Source of the DNA: Sideroxyarcus sp.
GTDB lineage: Bacteria > Pseudomonadota > Gammaproteobacteria > Burkholderiales > Gallionellaceae
Assembly (NCBI GenBank): GCA_030651895.1
Contig: JAUSBR010000009.1
Location: 62,001-126,000 of the forward strand
Direction: 5' to 3'
DNA length: 64,000 nt
Under the pieces are notes generated by a model, which was not told the origin of the DNA, searched no databases, and saw only the letters and a program-made list of their open reading frames with translations. The position numbers and the translations under genes were made by a program. Below, piece after piece: positions 36,979 through 45,534 of this stretch. How positions within the stretch are numbered: the stretch's first letter is position 1; each line of letters opens with the position of its first letter.

Positions 36979-37851
36979 TTAGTCTGCGTAGCGCTGGTTG
37001 TATGCCGCCAGTGCCTGCGCGATCTGTCCGGTGGGTCTGGCGGCGTCGCCTGTGCCGAACTCTGCGCGCAGGTCGGTGCCGTTGTCTGCGATGTAGTCGA
37101 TGGCGCGATCGAGATTGTCGAGTTGGTTGGGAATGAAGTTGTTGTTCGCATTGAGCAGGCTGGCTGATCGGGCGAAGTTCCCACCGAATTCCTGAAGGGT
37201 ACTCACCACGCCTTGTTTGTTGGATGCGAGCATGGCATCGAGTTTGGCGCTATCCAAGGCGAGTGCTCCGCTGACGGGGTCGACGCTGATACCGAGAGCG
37301 GCCATGCCGCGCACGCCGTCTTTCGCTCCGAAGAAGATGTTTTTGACGCTCTGTTCCAGCTCGTAACGGGCGACCTGTGCTGCCTGTGTGCCGGCCAACA
37401 GGCCATCTTGCTGCATATCCGGATCGAAGCGTTGCGTCCATTCGTTATAGCGGGTAATGAAGTCTTGCAGGCCTGTTTTGATGTCGGCATTGCTGCCGGC
37501 GATACTGGCCAGGTCTGTTCCGGCTTGCTCCATCCTGGCGACGCTCTCGCCCATCTGGCTCAGTTCGGCGTATTGCGCTTTGTAGAGCACCTCTTTGTTG
37601 TTGATGAGGGTCATCATCTTGTAGGCGGATTCGGGGTCGTACAGCGCCATGTTGCGGCCTGCGTGCAGCGCGCCCGCCTGGGTAGCGCTGCCCGGCATGA
37701 ATGCGCTCAACAAATCGCTACCGGTGAAAGCGGACGAATAGGCCGCATCGAAAAAGCTGCTGAAATCCGGAGTCGAACCCCGCATGGAGCCGAGCACCTG
37801 TGATCTGACGTTGGCGAGTGCTACGGCGGAAAGTAAGGGAGAGACGTGCAT
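36979..37851 (-). CDS. Hypothetical protein with FliD C-terminal-like pattern
   Basis: This is a 290-residue protein without a signal peptide or TM helix. The second half resembles the C-terminal helical region of the flagellar cap FliD: LQDFITRYNEWTQRF, GLLAGTQAAQVARYELEQ, LGISVDPVSGALALDSAKLD, then a long helix. No other flagellar gene lies nearby. The first ~100 residues are not recognised. It could be a secreted or pilus-like component or a degenerate FliD paralogue, and the similarity is judged by eye only. AGGAGGAAA precedes the ATG. Confidence 0.5.
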   Translation of the reverse strand: MHVSPLLSAVALANVRSQVLGSMRGSTPDFSSFFDAAYSSAFTGSDLLSAFMPGSATQAGALHAGRNMALYDPESAYKMMTLINNKEVLYKAQYAELSQMGESVARMEQAGTDLASIAGSNADIKTGLQDFITRYNEWTQRFDPDMQQDGLLAGTQAAQVARYELEQSVKNIFFGAKDGVRGMAALGISVDPVSGALALDSAKLDAMLASNKQGVVSTLQEFGGNFARSASLLNANNNFIPNQLDNLDRAIDYIADNGTDLRAEFGTGDAARPTGQIAQALAAYNQRYAD

Positions 37852-38075
37852 GATGTTTCCTCCTGCGGGTCGGCATCGCGGATGCCTTTAGAAGGCTCAT
37901 GCTTGCATACGGCGTAGTGCAGCTATCCATCGAATAGCGTGGAGTTTCCGTAGCAGTTCGAGTCTTTGCCGGACGGGCGGACATGAAAACAAGCTAGACC
38001 ATCTCGCCGCCCACAACAGCCGATTCACCACAGTCGGAGACGGTAGCGGTCGGAAGCCATCATCGAGTCTCAAAT

Positions 38076-38351
38076 TCAACTGTTGAAAGTGGCAATGGCG
38101 GGCAATGCAAAAATGACCAGAAAGATACCCGCAATACTCCAGCGAGTGATTTGAGCAATCGTTTTAAATGATCTTGAATGAATTGATTTCATTTTGCCCT
38201 CGCTTTTCAGCGGCCAACTAAATCGTTCCTGTCGTTTCGGCATCTGCAGCGTTATCCGGATATTTTCCATATGTTCTTGCTGGATGTTCATTTGTTGCCG
38301 AAGCCACAGGCCTAAAGTCAGCCCTGCGTATCCACCTTCGTACTTTGACAT
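38076..38351 (-). CDS. Hypothetical small single-TM protein
   Basis: This is a 91-residue protein, unrecognised. A polar, Gln-rich N-terminal half is followed by one hydrophobic helix at about residues 67-87 (ITRWSIAGIFLVIFALPAI). The ribosome-binding site is weak (a CAAATGTCAA context), so the gene may be real but poorly expressed, or an artefact. It lies between the FliD-like and CheB-like genes on the same strand. Confidence 0.4.
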   Translation of the reverse strand: MSKYEGGYAGLTLGLWLRQQMNIQQEHMENIRITLQMPKRQERFSWPLKSEGKMKSIHSRSFKTIAQITRWSIAGIFLVIFALPAIATFNS

Positions 38352-38469
38352 TTGTCTGCGTAATGTTCTGTGCGTTATCGAACGTCGTGCACGGTTAGCC
38401 GGGTTGGGAATTGTTGCCGGTCATGAAATGCTGCGGGAATGCTGTGCCAATAACGGGCCGCAAGGATAC

Positions 38470-39072
38470 TCAGGCTTCAACCCGCGCGATTCGTATGATC
38501 TCTTTGGCTATATCTTCCGGCGACAAGATGAAGTCGATGCAACCGCTTTCGATTGCGCTTTCCGGCATGTCCGGTTGTTTTGCGGTACTGAGTTTCTGCG
38601 CGATGGTGATGCCGCCGACTTGTTTGATGCCGCACATTGCAGCAGCCCCGTCGCCATCGTAGCCGGAGACGATCACGGCAACCAGCTTGCCGTCCCAGTA
38701 ACGGGTAAGTGAGCGCAGAAAAACGGTGATGACATCGGGCCAGCCGCGCGGCTTGGATATGGGCTTGAGCATGAACTCGCCGTCGAGGACGTGCAGGTCG
38801 CGATTTTCGGGAATGATAAATACGCAGTTCGGTTTGATTTCCAAACGATCCGAAATGAGCGTAACCGGCATGGTTGTAAAGTTGGGAAGAACTTCATGCA
38901 GGTGGGTAGGCATTTCCGTGATGTGATTCACGATGACGATCGCCACGCCCATATCATCCGGAAGATTTTGCAACAAGCGAATATAGGCATCGAGGCCGCC
39001 CGCCGATCCTCCTACACACACGATGGGGAAATCTTTTGCCCGGCCATCTGTCTTGTCATTCATCTCCATCAC
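38470..39072 (-). CDS. Stand-alone CheB-type methylesterase domain protein
   Basis: This 200-residue protein consists only of the CheB catalytic domain, with no receiver domain. The catalytic triad can be placed at S23 (VGGSAGGLDA), H50 (IVNHITEMP) and D140 (SGYDGDGAAAM). It presumably demethylates or deamidates chemoreceptor glutamyl esters, or acts in a CheB/CheR-hybrid system. Without a receiver it would not be controlled by CheA phosphorylation. No che genes are nearby. Confidence 0.88.
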   Translation of the reverse strand: MMEMNDKTDGRAKDFPIVCVGGSAGGLDAYIRLLQNLPDDMGVAIVIVNHITEMPTHLHEVLPNFTTMPVTLISDRLEIKPNCVFIIPENRDLHVLDGEFMLKPISKPRGWPDVITVFLRSLTRYWDGKLVAVIVSGYDGDGAAAMCGIKQVGGITIAQKLSTAKQPDMPESAIESGCIDFILSPEDIAKEIIRIARVEA

Positions 39073-39170
39073 CTTTATGACCAGCTATTGACCATGGCTT
39101 GAAGGGTAATGAATTACCAGCAATCACTCCGTCCGCTAACGAACATAATCAGAGACGGGCTATACCACCC

Positions 39171-39488
39171 TCACTCCAGAATCTCATACGGCTCCATCGC
39201 GACCCTTTCGACGCGCTCACCGAGCATGACCACTTCCCCAACCCTTCTGCTGTTGCCCGTCTCGCTAAATTCGAAGCGATAGCTGCGGCGCAGCACCCGG
39301 CGGCCGTTGCTGTCGCGTGCCAGTGCCAGCTTGGTGCCGGCGACGGTGTCGTCCAGAAACTGCACATCCATCTTGATGCAGGCTTGCTTGCCGGCATTGC
39401 GCGCGATCTCGAGGATGCGGATGCTGTGCAGCCAGAACCAGACCCCCAGTCCCAATACGGCCAGTACCAATAAACTCGCGAAGTCCAT
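39171..39488 (-). CDS. DUF3301 protein
   Basis: This is a 105-residue protein with one N-terminal TM helix (about residues 3-20), then a small beta domain with the DUF3301 pattern: EIARNAGKQACIKMDVQFLDDTV is seen in parts (ARNAGKQACI; VQFLDDTVAG) and RRSYRFEFS. The function is unknown. The family is widespread in beta- and gammaproteobacteria. Confidence 0.87.
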   Translation of the reverse strand: MDFASLLVLAVLGLGVWFWLHSIRILEIARNAGKQACIKMDVQFLDDTVAGTKLALARDSNGRRVLRRSYRFEFSETGNSRRVGEVVMLGERVERVAMEPYEILE

Positions 39489-39512
39489 GATGATTCCCGT
39501 TGCCGAGGTTGC

Positions 39513-39704
39513 TTAGTTCAGGGGAGCAAAGCGCGGCACGGTTTTGCCTTCGTGCTGCACCGGCTCGTGGAAGGCGGACTTGGGGCGCGTCCATATCTGC
39601 CCTTGCTCGGATCTGTAGACCATCATGATGATGTCGGGGTCGGCCTCCAGCTTCGCCTCGCAGACGATCTCGTAGATGCCTCCCTTGTAGTGCCGGTATT
39701 TCAT
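39513..39704 (-). CDS. DUF1653 protein
   Basis: This 63-residue DUF1653 protein has the pattern YRHYKGGIYEIVCEA, VYRSEQGQIWTRPKSAF. Members are compact single-domain proteins of unknown function. It lies 24 bp upstream of the DUF3301 gene on the same strand. Confidence 0.9.
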   Translation of the reverse strand: MKYRHYKGGIYEIVCEAKLEADPDIIMMVYRSEQGQIWTRPKSAFHEPVQHEGKTVPRFAPLN

Positions 39705-39809
39705 GGTTCGCCCCTTGCCGATCGGTGATGCGCAGATTCTACCGCCATCGGCTTACCCCGCACTCAATCAATCACAGGCCGCCACCCCATAGCTGCTAGA
39801 CTCCAGCGC

Positions 39810-40403
39810 ATGGACATCCCGCAGATCTCCAGACAGCTTGAGGACACCGGCTACATCGTTCTGGCCAAACCGCTGGTCGATGAGCTATTGGCAAAACTTT
39901 TCACGCGTTGCCACGATGATGACTCCGGGCGATTCCACGCGGCGCAGGTGGGCAGGGGCGCGGCGAAACAGCAGGCCGGTTCGATACGCAGCGATGTGAT
40001 CGACTGGCTGGATGCATCCAACGGCACCGATCAGATCTATCTGGCCTGCATGGAAGAGTTGCGCCTGGGGCTGAATGAGTCGCTTTTTCTGGGCTTGTTC
40101 GATTACGAGTGTCACTATGCCATCTACTGCGAAGGCGACGGCTACGCAAAACATTCCGATGTGCTGCAGGGCAAGAAGAACCGAATACTGACGACCGTGC
40201 TCTATCTGAATGAAGACTGGCACGCCAGCGACGGTGGCGAGCTGGTTGTGTTCGAATCGACCGGAAAATCGATCCTCACCACGGTCAACCCGACGTTCGG
40301 CACGATGATCATATTCCTGAGCGAGTCTTTTCCGCACGAAGTACTCATCTCGCACGCCACCCGCCGCAGCATCGCCGGATGGTTCCGGGTCAGCGGCAGT
40401 TGA
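39810..40403 (+). CDS. 2OG-Fe(II) dioxygenase (SM-20/PHD-like)
   Basis: This 197-residue prolyl-4-hydroxylase-like dioxygenase has the iron triad in YAKHSDV (H and D about residues 113-115) and FPHEV, with the 2-oxoglutarate Arg in RRSIAGWFRV. Family members in bacteria hydroxylate proline of EF-Tu (PPHD). That substrate is a possibility, not shown here. It stands alone. Confidence 0.9.
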   Translation: MDIPQISRQLEDTGYIVLAKPLVDELLAKLFTRCHDDDSGRFHAAQVGRGAAKQQAGSIRSDVIDWLDASNGTDQIYLACMEELRLGLNESLFLGLFDYECHYAIYCEGDGYAKHSDVLQGKKNRILTTVLYLNEDWHASDGGELVVFESTGKSILTTVNPTFGTMIIFLSESFPHEVLISHATRRSIAGWFRVSGS

Positions 40404-40596
40404 TTCTGAACGTCAAACTGAACATAACCGCTGCACTTTAATGTGATTCAACCGGTCGACGCTTCCCTGTCCGACATATTCCCTTCATTTAAGCGCCGTA
40501 ACATCCCCCTCCCTGACTAACCCAAATCAGTCATTGCAGCTTCACCATCCTGGTCGTATCATCATATTAGAATCCTCTAATATAAAGGAGCTCATC

Positions 40597-41082
40597 ATGG
40601 ACATCGATGCAAAGAGTGCGCTCGGCGAGCAGGCTTATGCGAAGGCCCTGAAGTACGAGCTGGATTACGGCTGTTGTCCGCAATGCGTGCTGGCGACGGT
40701 ACAGGAGACCATCGGCATCATCGACGACCAGACGGTGAAGGCGAGCCACGGGCTTTCCGGCGGCGGCGGACTGCTGGGCGAGGGTGTCTGCGGTGCGCTC
40801 ACCGGCGGGCTGCTGGCGTTGAGCGCGAAGTATGGCCGCGACCGCGACAAGCTGGACAGCGGCCGCCACATCAATAATTTCAAGAAGGCGAAGGAACTCA
40901 CCGAGCGCTTCCGCCAGGAGTTCGGCGGTGTGACCTGCCAGCAGTTGCAGCAGCAGTTCACCGGGCGCACCTATGACATGTGGAATGCCGAGGAGTACAA
41001 AGCCTTCGATACGGCGCGCGGCAACCAGTGCGCGCATGCCACCGGCACGGTGACCAAGTGGGTCGTCGAGTCGATGGCATGA
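40597..41082 (+). CDS. C_GCAxxG_C_C family redox protein
   Basis: This 161-residue protein of the C_GCAxxG_C_C family has an N-terminal Cys cluster (YGCCPQCVLAT), a GGLLGEGVCGALTGGLLAL core (the central Cys-Gly-Ala motif) and later single Cys residues (GGVTCQQLQ, GNQCAHATG). This Cys pattern suggests binding of a metal cluster, but the reaction is unknown. A strong AAGGAG lies 7 bp before the ATG. Its stop overlaps the next gene by 4 nt (ATGA). Confidence 0.85.
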   Translation: MDIDAKSALGEQAYAKALKYELDYGCCPQCVLATVQETIGIIDDQTVKASHGLSGGGGLLGEGVCGALTGGLLALSAKYGRDRDKLDSGRHINNFKKAKELTERFRQEFGGVTCQQLQQQFTGRTYDMWNAEEYKAFDTARGNQCAHATGTVTKWVVESMA

Positions 41083-42032
41083 CAAAGACGCGCGAGACAT
41101 TGCAGGAGAGCATCGCACAGCAACGGCGGGAACTGCTGGAAACCATGCAGGAGCCGTTGCGGCAACTGGCTGCACGTTGTGCCGCAGTGTGGGCGGAGCG
41201 CGACAGGCTGGATGCGGTACTGGGCGAGGGACTGCCGTCGCTGACTTACGGCCGTTCGCTGTATGCGCTGGATACCCGCGGCATCCAGGTGAGCAGCAAC
41301 GTGAGCGCCGAGGGGCTGATGCCGGCTTCCTTCGGGCGCGACCGCTCGAAGCGGCCTTACATGACGGAAGTGTTGCCGATCTCGGGCACGCTGCTGTCGG
41401 AGGCCTACATCAGCCAGCTCGGGCGGCGTCCTTCGCTCTCCGCCTTGCAGATCGTGCGTGACGCAGCGGGAACGGCGTTGGGATTCATCGGCACGGATTT
41501 CGATCTGCGCGACCTGCCGCTGACGCGCAAGCTCTACGACGAGCCGGTCGTTTGGCGCCAGATCAAAGGCGACCCCTCGATCCGCAGCACGGTGTATCAC
41601 CAGAGCCGGGTGGAGAGCGCGCTGGACCGGCAACTCGATACCGTGCTCGGCGTGATCGAGGAACTGATGATCTACCACGGCGTGTACCACGTGAAGCTGC
41701 ATTTCTCCAGTAACCGCGCGGTGATCTGGGAGATGGGCGATCCCTACCGTTATCGCCTGCTCGACTTCGATGCACTGGTCGATCCGAACATCTGCCTCGC
41801 CTATCCGCGCAAATCCTACCCCGCCGATGCGCTGGTGCCGCGCGAACGCATCCGCGCCGTGCTGGACCTGTTCCGCGAACTGCGCTTCATGGACGATACC
41901 TTCTACCTGCGCTCGGGCACGCTGAACGTGTTCAACGGCATCGTCGGTCTCACCTTCTCCTGCGACGGTTCGCACTACATCCCGCACGACGAGTTCCTGC
42001 GCGCGGGGTTCGACTTCTGGGTGAAGAGCTGA
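41079..42032 (+). CDS. PDC-sensor (cache-like) domain protein
   Basis: This is a 317-residue protein without TM helix or signal peptide. An N-terminal helix (TLQESIAQQRRELLETMQ) is followed by a cache/PDC-like sensor: LYALDTRGIQVSSNVS, RSKRPYMTEVLP, SEAYISQLGRRPSLSALQIV, and GFIGTDFDLRDLP. These resemble the ligand-binding strands of dCache sensors. The C-terminal ~120 residues are less clear. It is coupled by overlap to the C_GCAxxG_C_C gene and probably monitors something for that redox protein. The function is unproven. Confidence 0.65.
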   Translation: MTKTRETLQESIAQQRRELLETMQEPLRQLAARCAAVWAERDRLDAVLGEGLPSLTYGRSLYALDTRGIQVSSNVSAEGLMPASFGRDRSKRPYMTEVLPISGTLLSEAYISQLGRRPSLSALQIVRDAAGTALGFIGTDFDLRDLPLTRKLYDEPVVWRQIKGDPSIRSTVYHQSRVESALDRQLDTVLGVIEELMIYHGVYHVKLHFSSNRAVIWEMGDPYRYRLLDFDALVDPNICLAYPRKSYPADALVPRERIRAVLDLFRELRFMDDTFYLRSGTLNVFNGIVGLTFSCDGSHYIPHDEFLRAGFDFWVKS

Positions 42033-42208
42033 ACGCTATCGTTCCAAAGCCCCACTCGCGATAGTTATATTCATCCGCAACGCTTGCTCCGTCCGGAGAT
42101 TAACGGCGTAAGATTGCACTTCAAGTTGGCAATCCACACCTTGTTTCCTTGATGCAGCACGTCATGAACTATTCGACATGGCGAGCCTGACAACTGAAAG
42201 GGGCAGAC

Positions 42209-43387
42209 ATGAAAGACTCCAGATACCTCATCGTCGGCGGCGGCATGACTGCCGACTCTGCCGCGCGCGGCATCCGCAAGGTCGACGCCAGCGGCAGCAT
42301 CACCATGATCTGCGAAGAGCGCGATCCCCCGTATGACCGCCCGCCCCTGTCCAAGTCTTTGTGGAAGGACAAGCCGCTCGAAACCATCTGGCGCGACACC
42401 GCCACGCTCAACGTCGAGGTGCTGCGCGGCCGCAAGGTAGTCACCCTCAATGCGGCAAAGAAAACGGTGACCGACGATGCCGGCAACGTCTACGGCTACG
42501 AGAAGCTGCTGCTTGCCACGGGCGGCTCCCCGCGCCTGTTGCCGGATGCCGACGAGCAGGTGATCTATTTCCGGACCGCCAATGACTACCGCAAGCTGCG
42601 CGCACTGAGCGAGCGCGGCAAGGATTTTGTGGTGATCGGCGGCGGCTTCATCGGTTCGGAAGTGGCGGCAGCGCTGGCCATGAACGGCAAGCACGTCACG
42701 ATGGTCTTCCCGTCCAACGGCATCGGTTCGCGCGTGTATCCCCCCAACCTCATGACGTTCCTGAATTCGTATTACGAGGAGAAAGGCGTCACCCTGCTCG
42801 CATCCGAGACGGTCAAATCGGTGCGCAAGCTGGGCGGCAAGATGGTCGTGACCACGGGCAGCGGGCGCGAACTGACTGCCGACGGTGTCGTGGCCGGGCT
42901 GGGTATCCTGCCCAACACCGCGCTGGCCGAACAGGCCGGGCTCGACATCAACAACGGCATCATCGTGGACGAGCTGCTGCGCACCAGCGACCCGAATATC
43001 TTCGCGGCGGGCGATGTGGCGAACTTCCACAGCGCCGCGCTGGATAAACGCATGCGCGTGGAGCACGAGGACAACGCCAATGTGATGGGCGAGATGGCGG
43101 GCCGCAACATGGCCGGACAGACGGATATCTACAGCCACCAGCCCTACTTCTATACCGACCTGTTCGAGCTGGGTTACGAAGCGGTGGGCGTGCTTGATAG
43201 CAGTCTCGATACTGTCGAAGACTGGCAGGAGACGTTCCACAAGGGCGTGATCTACTATCTGCGCGACGGCTACGTGCGCGGCGTGCTGCTGTGGAACACC
43301 TGGGGCCAGGTGGGTGCCGCCACGCAGCTGATCGCGGAAAAGGCGCAGCACACCCGCGAGTCGCTGAAGGGGCGGATAAGCGATTAG
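42209..43387 (+). CDS. FAD/NAD(P)-dependent pyridine nucleotide-disulfide oxidoreductase (ferredoxin-reductase-like)
   Basis: This is a 392-residue flavoprotein with two Rossmann motifs (LIVGGGMTADSAARGI for FAD and FVVIGGGFIGSEVAAALA for NAD(P)H), the PYDRPPLSKSLWK segment, and the C-terminal FAGDVAN-like FAAGDVANFH. It lacks an active-site CxxxxC, so it is more like putidaredoxin/rhodocoxin reductase or AIF than a disulfide reductase. No ferredoxin lies beside it; fdx at 21.5 kb is one possible partner. Confidence 0.9.
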   Translation: MKDSRYLIVGGGMTADSAARGIRKVDASGSITMICEERDPPYDRPPLSKSLWKDKPLETIWRDTATLNVEVLRGRKVVTLNAAKKTVTDDAGNVYGYEKLLLATGGSPRLLPDADEQVIYFRTANDYRKLRALSERGKDFVVIGGGFIGSEVAAALAMNGKHVTMVFPSNGIGSRVYPPNLMTFLNSYYEEKGVTLLASETVKSVRKLGGKMVVTTGSGRELTADGVVAGLGILPNTALAEQAGLDINNGIIVDELLRTSDPNIFAAGDVANFHSAALDKRMRVEHEDNANVMGEMAGRNMAGQTDIYSHQPYFYTDLFELGYEAVGVLDSSLDTVEDWQETFHKGVIYYLRDGYVRGVLLWNTWGQVGAATQLIAEKAQHTRESLKGRISD

Positions 43388-43444
43388 GGAATGAGCGGGG
43401 TCATGCTACGATTCCCGAGGGACATTCCCTCAAGGAGCGACAAC

Positions 43445-44131
43445 TTGGCTGAGCGTTACTTTTCGAAGCAGACTTTCACCTTCCTCTCTGCACTGGCAGA
43501 GAACAACCAGCGCGCCTGGTTCGAGCAACACCAGCAGGAATACGAAGACTTCGTGCGCACGCCCGCACTGGACTTCATCAGCGACATGTCGGACGAGATG
43601 CCCGCGATCTCGCGCCATTTCCTGGCGCAGCCGAAGAAGGTAGGCGGCTCGCTGATGCGCATCTATCGCGACACGCGCTTTTCGCGCGACAAGACGCCGT
43701 ACAAAACCAATGTCGGCATCCAGTTCCGTCACGAGGTGGGTAAGGACATCCATGCACCCGGGTACTACCTGCACATCGAACCGGGTGAGTGTTTTGTGGG
43801 CATCGGGCTGTGGCACCCGGATGCGGATGCGCTGTTCAAGATACGCGACACCATCGCGCAGAAGGGCGACGAATGGCTGGCGGCGCGCGACGACAAGATT
43901 TTCCGCAAGCATTTCACGCTGGAAGGCGATTCGCTCGCCAACGCGCCGCGCGGTTTCGCCAAAGACCATCCGCTGGTAGAAGATATGAAGCGCAAGGATT
44001 TTATCTGCCTGACGCCGTTGAGCGAGGCGATGGTGACTTCGGGGAAATTACGTGAGCAGGTGGTGGAACGCTTCCGCCAGGCGGCGCCCTACATGCGCTT
44101 CCTGTGCAAGGCGCTGGAATTGAGGTTCTGA
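43445..44131 (+). CDS. DUF2461 / TIGR02453 family protein
   Basis: This is a 228-residue protein of the TIGR02453/DUF2461 family: FLSALAENNQRAWFEQHQ, RIYRDTRFSRDKTPYKTNVG and GYYLHIEPGECFVGIGLWHP are diagnostic. The function is unknown. A TTG at 43445 is taken as start because AAGGAG lies 7 nt upstream and the family begins there. ATGs at 43391 and 43403 extend into the gap without a ribosome-binding site. It is convergent with the coiled-coil gene, 1 bp apart. Confidence 0.88.
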   Translation: MAERYFSKQTFTFLSALAENNQRAWFEQHQQEYEDFVRTPALDFISDMSDEMPAISRHFLAQPKKVGGSLMRIYRDTRFSRDKTPYKTNVGIQFRHEVGKDIHAPGYYLHIEPGECFVGIGLWHPDADALFKIRDTIAQKGDEWLAARDDKIFRKHFTLEGDSLANAPRGFAKDHPLVEDMKRKDFICLTPLSEAMVTSGKLREQVVERFRQAAPYMRFLCKALELRF

Positions 44132-44132
44132 A

Positions 44133-44675
44133 TCAGACTTCGCCGACCAGTTTGCCCGCGGCGGCGATACCGGCGATCTTGCTGAGCGAGGCGGACAGAT
44201 CTTTCACCTTGGCCTCCAGCGCGGCGATCTCTTTGGTTCTGGCTTCAAGCTCGGCGGTGTGATCAACCGCGTCGCTCTTCTTTGCCTGTTCCTGTTTAAG
44301 TGTCTCCTTGAGCTGCTCGATGATGCGCATGAATTCGAGCGACTGTTTCTTTTCTTCCTCAAACTGGGTCGTCTTCCGGACGAGCTCCTTTTCCGCCAGC
44401 ACCAGTGATTCCTTCGCATTGGCTTCCAGATCGGCCGCCTTCTTGACGATGTCGGTGGTCTTGATCTGCTCCTGCTTGAGGCTTTCGCGCAATTGCACGA
44501 TGGTCTTCAGCAGGTCCAACGATTTGCTCTTCTCTTCTTCGAGCAGCGACTCCTTCTTCGCCAGCTCAAAAAGAAGGTCGCGGTCTTTCGTTGTCTTGTC
44601 CTGCGTTTCCTCGACAACTGCACCGTTGTTATAGATGGGAATCTTTACTGTCTTGTCCATGCTGTTCTTGTTCAT
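44133..44675 (-). CDS. Coiled-coil protein of unknown function
   Basis: This is a 180-residue, highly charged, helical protein with heptad-rich sequence from about residue 33 to 165. It contains a duplicated unit: EEEKSKSLDLLKTIVQLRESLKQEQ and EEEKKQSLEFMRIIEQLKETLKQEQ, about 60 residues apart, are seen here as SLDLLKTIVQLRESLKQEQ and SLEFMRIIEQLKETLKQEQ. There is no TM helix. Three Met codons close together are possible starts. It lies 23 bp after a single-TM Pro/Ala-rich protein on the same strand, and the two may function together. Confidence 0.65.
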   Translation of the reverse strand: MNKNSMDKTVKIPIYNNGAVVEETQDKTTKDRDLLFELAKKESLLEEEKSKSLDLLKTIVQLRESLKQEQIKTTDIVKKAADLEANAKESLVLAEKELVRKTTQFEEEKKQSLEFMRIIEQLKETLKQEQAKKSDAVDHTAELEARTKEIAALEAKVKDLSASLSKIAGIAAAGKLVGEV

Positions 44676-44698
44676 CATGATTTCGAATAGTGCCTCGA

Positions 44699-45355
44699 TT
44701 ATTTGCCTTGCGGATTGGCCGGCTCGACTTCCGTGGCAGAATCCTTTGCCAACGGGGAAGAGAGCGGCACGGCGATGGCCGGACTGCTGGCCGCGGTTTG
44801 CGGCTTGGGGACCGGCGCCGGAGTGACGATTGGTCTGGGTGCGGGCTTGGCGGGCAGCGACGTTGCAAACTGAGTGGGCGCCAGCAAACCGCCGGTCTCC
44901 TGCGGGGCCGACTGCGGCTTGACCATCACAGGGCGTGGCACCAGCACCGGCTTGGGAGGGGCGACTGCGACCGGCACTGCGCTGGCAGGGACAATTGACG
45001 GCTGAGCATTCACAGGCGCGGGCGCCGCGATTGTTGGGGCTGCTTCGGGCGGGGGGGCTGGTGCGACTTCCGCCACCTCGGCACCAGGAGCGGCCGTCGG
45101 CACATCCGCCACGATCGGTTGCGAAGAGACCCAGCCCTGCCAGGCCACAGCCGCGACGATGCCAGCTCCAATCACCGCCAACAGCCACATAGTGCGATGC
45201 AGCTTGTCGTTCTTGCGAATGATGCGCACCTTGGCTTTGCCGAAGATGTTGTGGGTGATTACCGCATCGCCTATCTCTCTGGACAAGCTCACCCGCGACC
45301 GCGCCGGGATCAGCTGTCGGTCCTGAAGATCGGGTTGGCTGCTCTGTTCACTCAT
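44699..45355 (-). CDS. Single-TM protein with long Pro/Ala-rich tail
   Basis: This is a 218-residue protein. The basic N-terminal cytoplasmic part (VSLSREIGDAVITHNIFGK) precedes one TM helix at about residues 57-77 (MWLLAVIGAGIVAAVAW). A ~140-residue low-complexity tail rich in Pro, Ala and Val follows, presumably spanning the periplasm, as in TonB-like or SPOR-like envelope proteins, though no TonB or SPOR domain is seen. The start is set at the ATG after AAAAGATG. It is adjacent to the coiled-coil gene. Confidence 0.6.
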   Translation of the reverse strand: MSEQSSQPDLQDRQLIPARSRVSLSREIGDAVITHNIFGKAKVRIIRKNDKLHRTMWLLAVIGAGIVAAVAWQGWVSSQPIVADVPTAAPGAEVAEVAPAPPPEAAPTIAAPAPVNAQPSIVPASAVPVAVAPPKPVLVPRPVMVKPQSAPQETGGLLAPTQFATSLPAKPAPRPIVTPAPVPKPQTAASSPAIAVPLSSPLAKDSATEVEPANPQGK

Positions 45356-45534
45356 CTTTTCGCCTCTGGTTCCACTGCTCAACGGGTGCATGATAACAAG
45401 GAATCGCCGGGGCACAACGGCGGAAAAGCAACAGTCGCCCGCAGGCGGTCGACACGGGTGGTTACACCCGCGATTCGGCCTGCCAAGTATCCGCAATTTA
45501 GGATATCTTTCGTCTATCTATCCCGGGAGCGGTT

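Noticed and set aside
42071-43351. 426-codon open frame opposite the flavoprotein gene
   Set aside because: Antisense shadow; low-complexity His/Val/Ala-rich translation.
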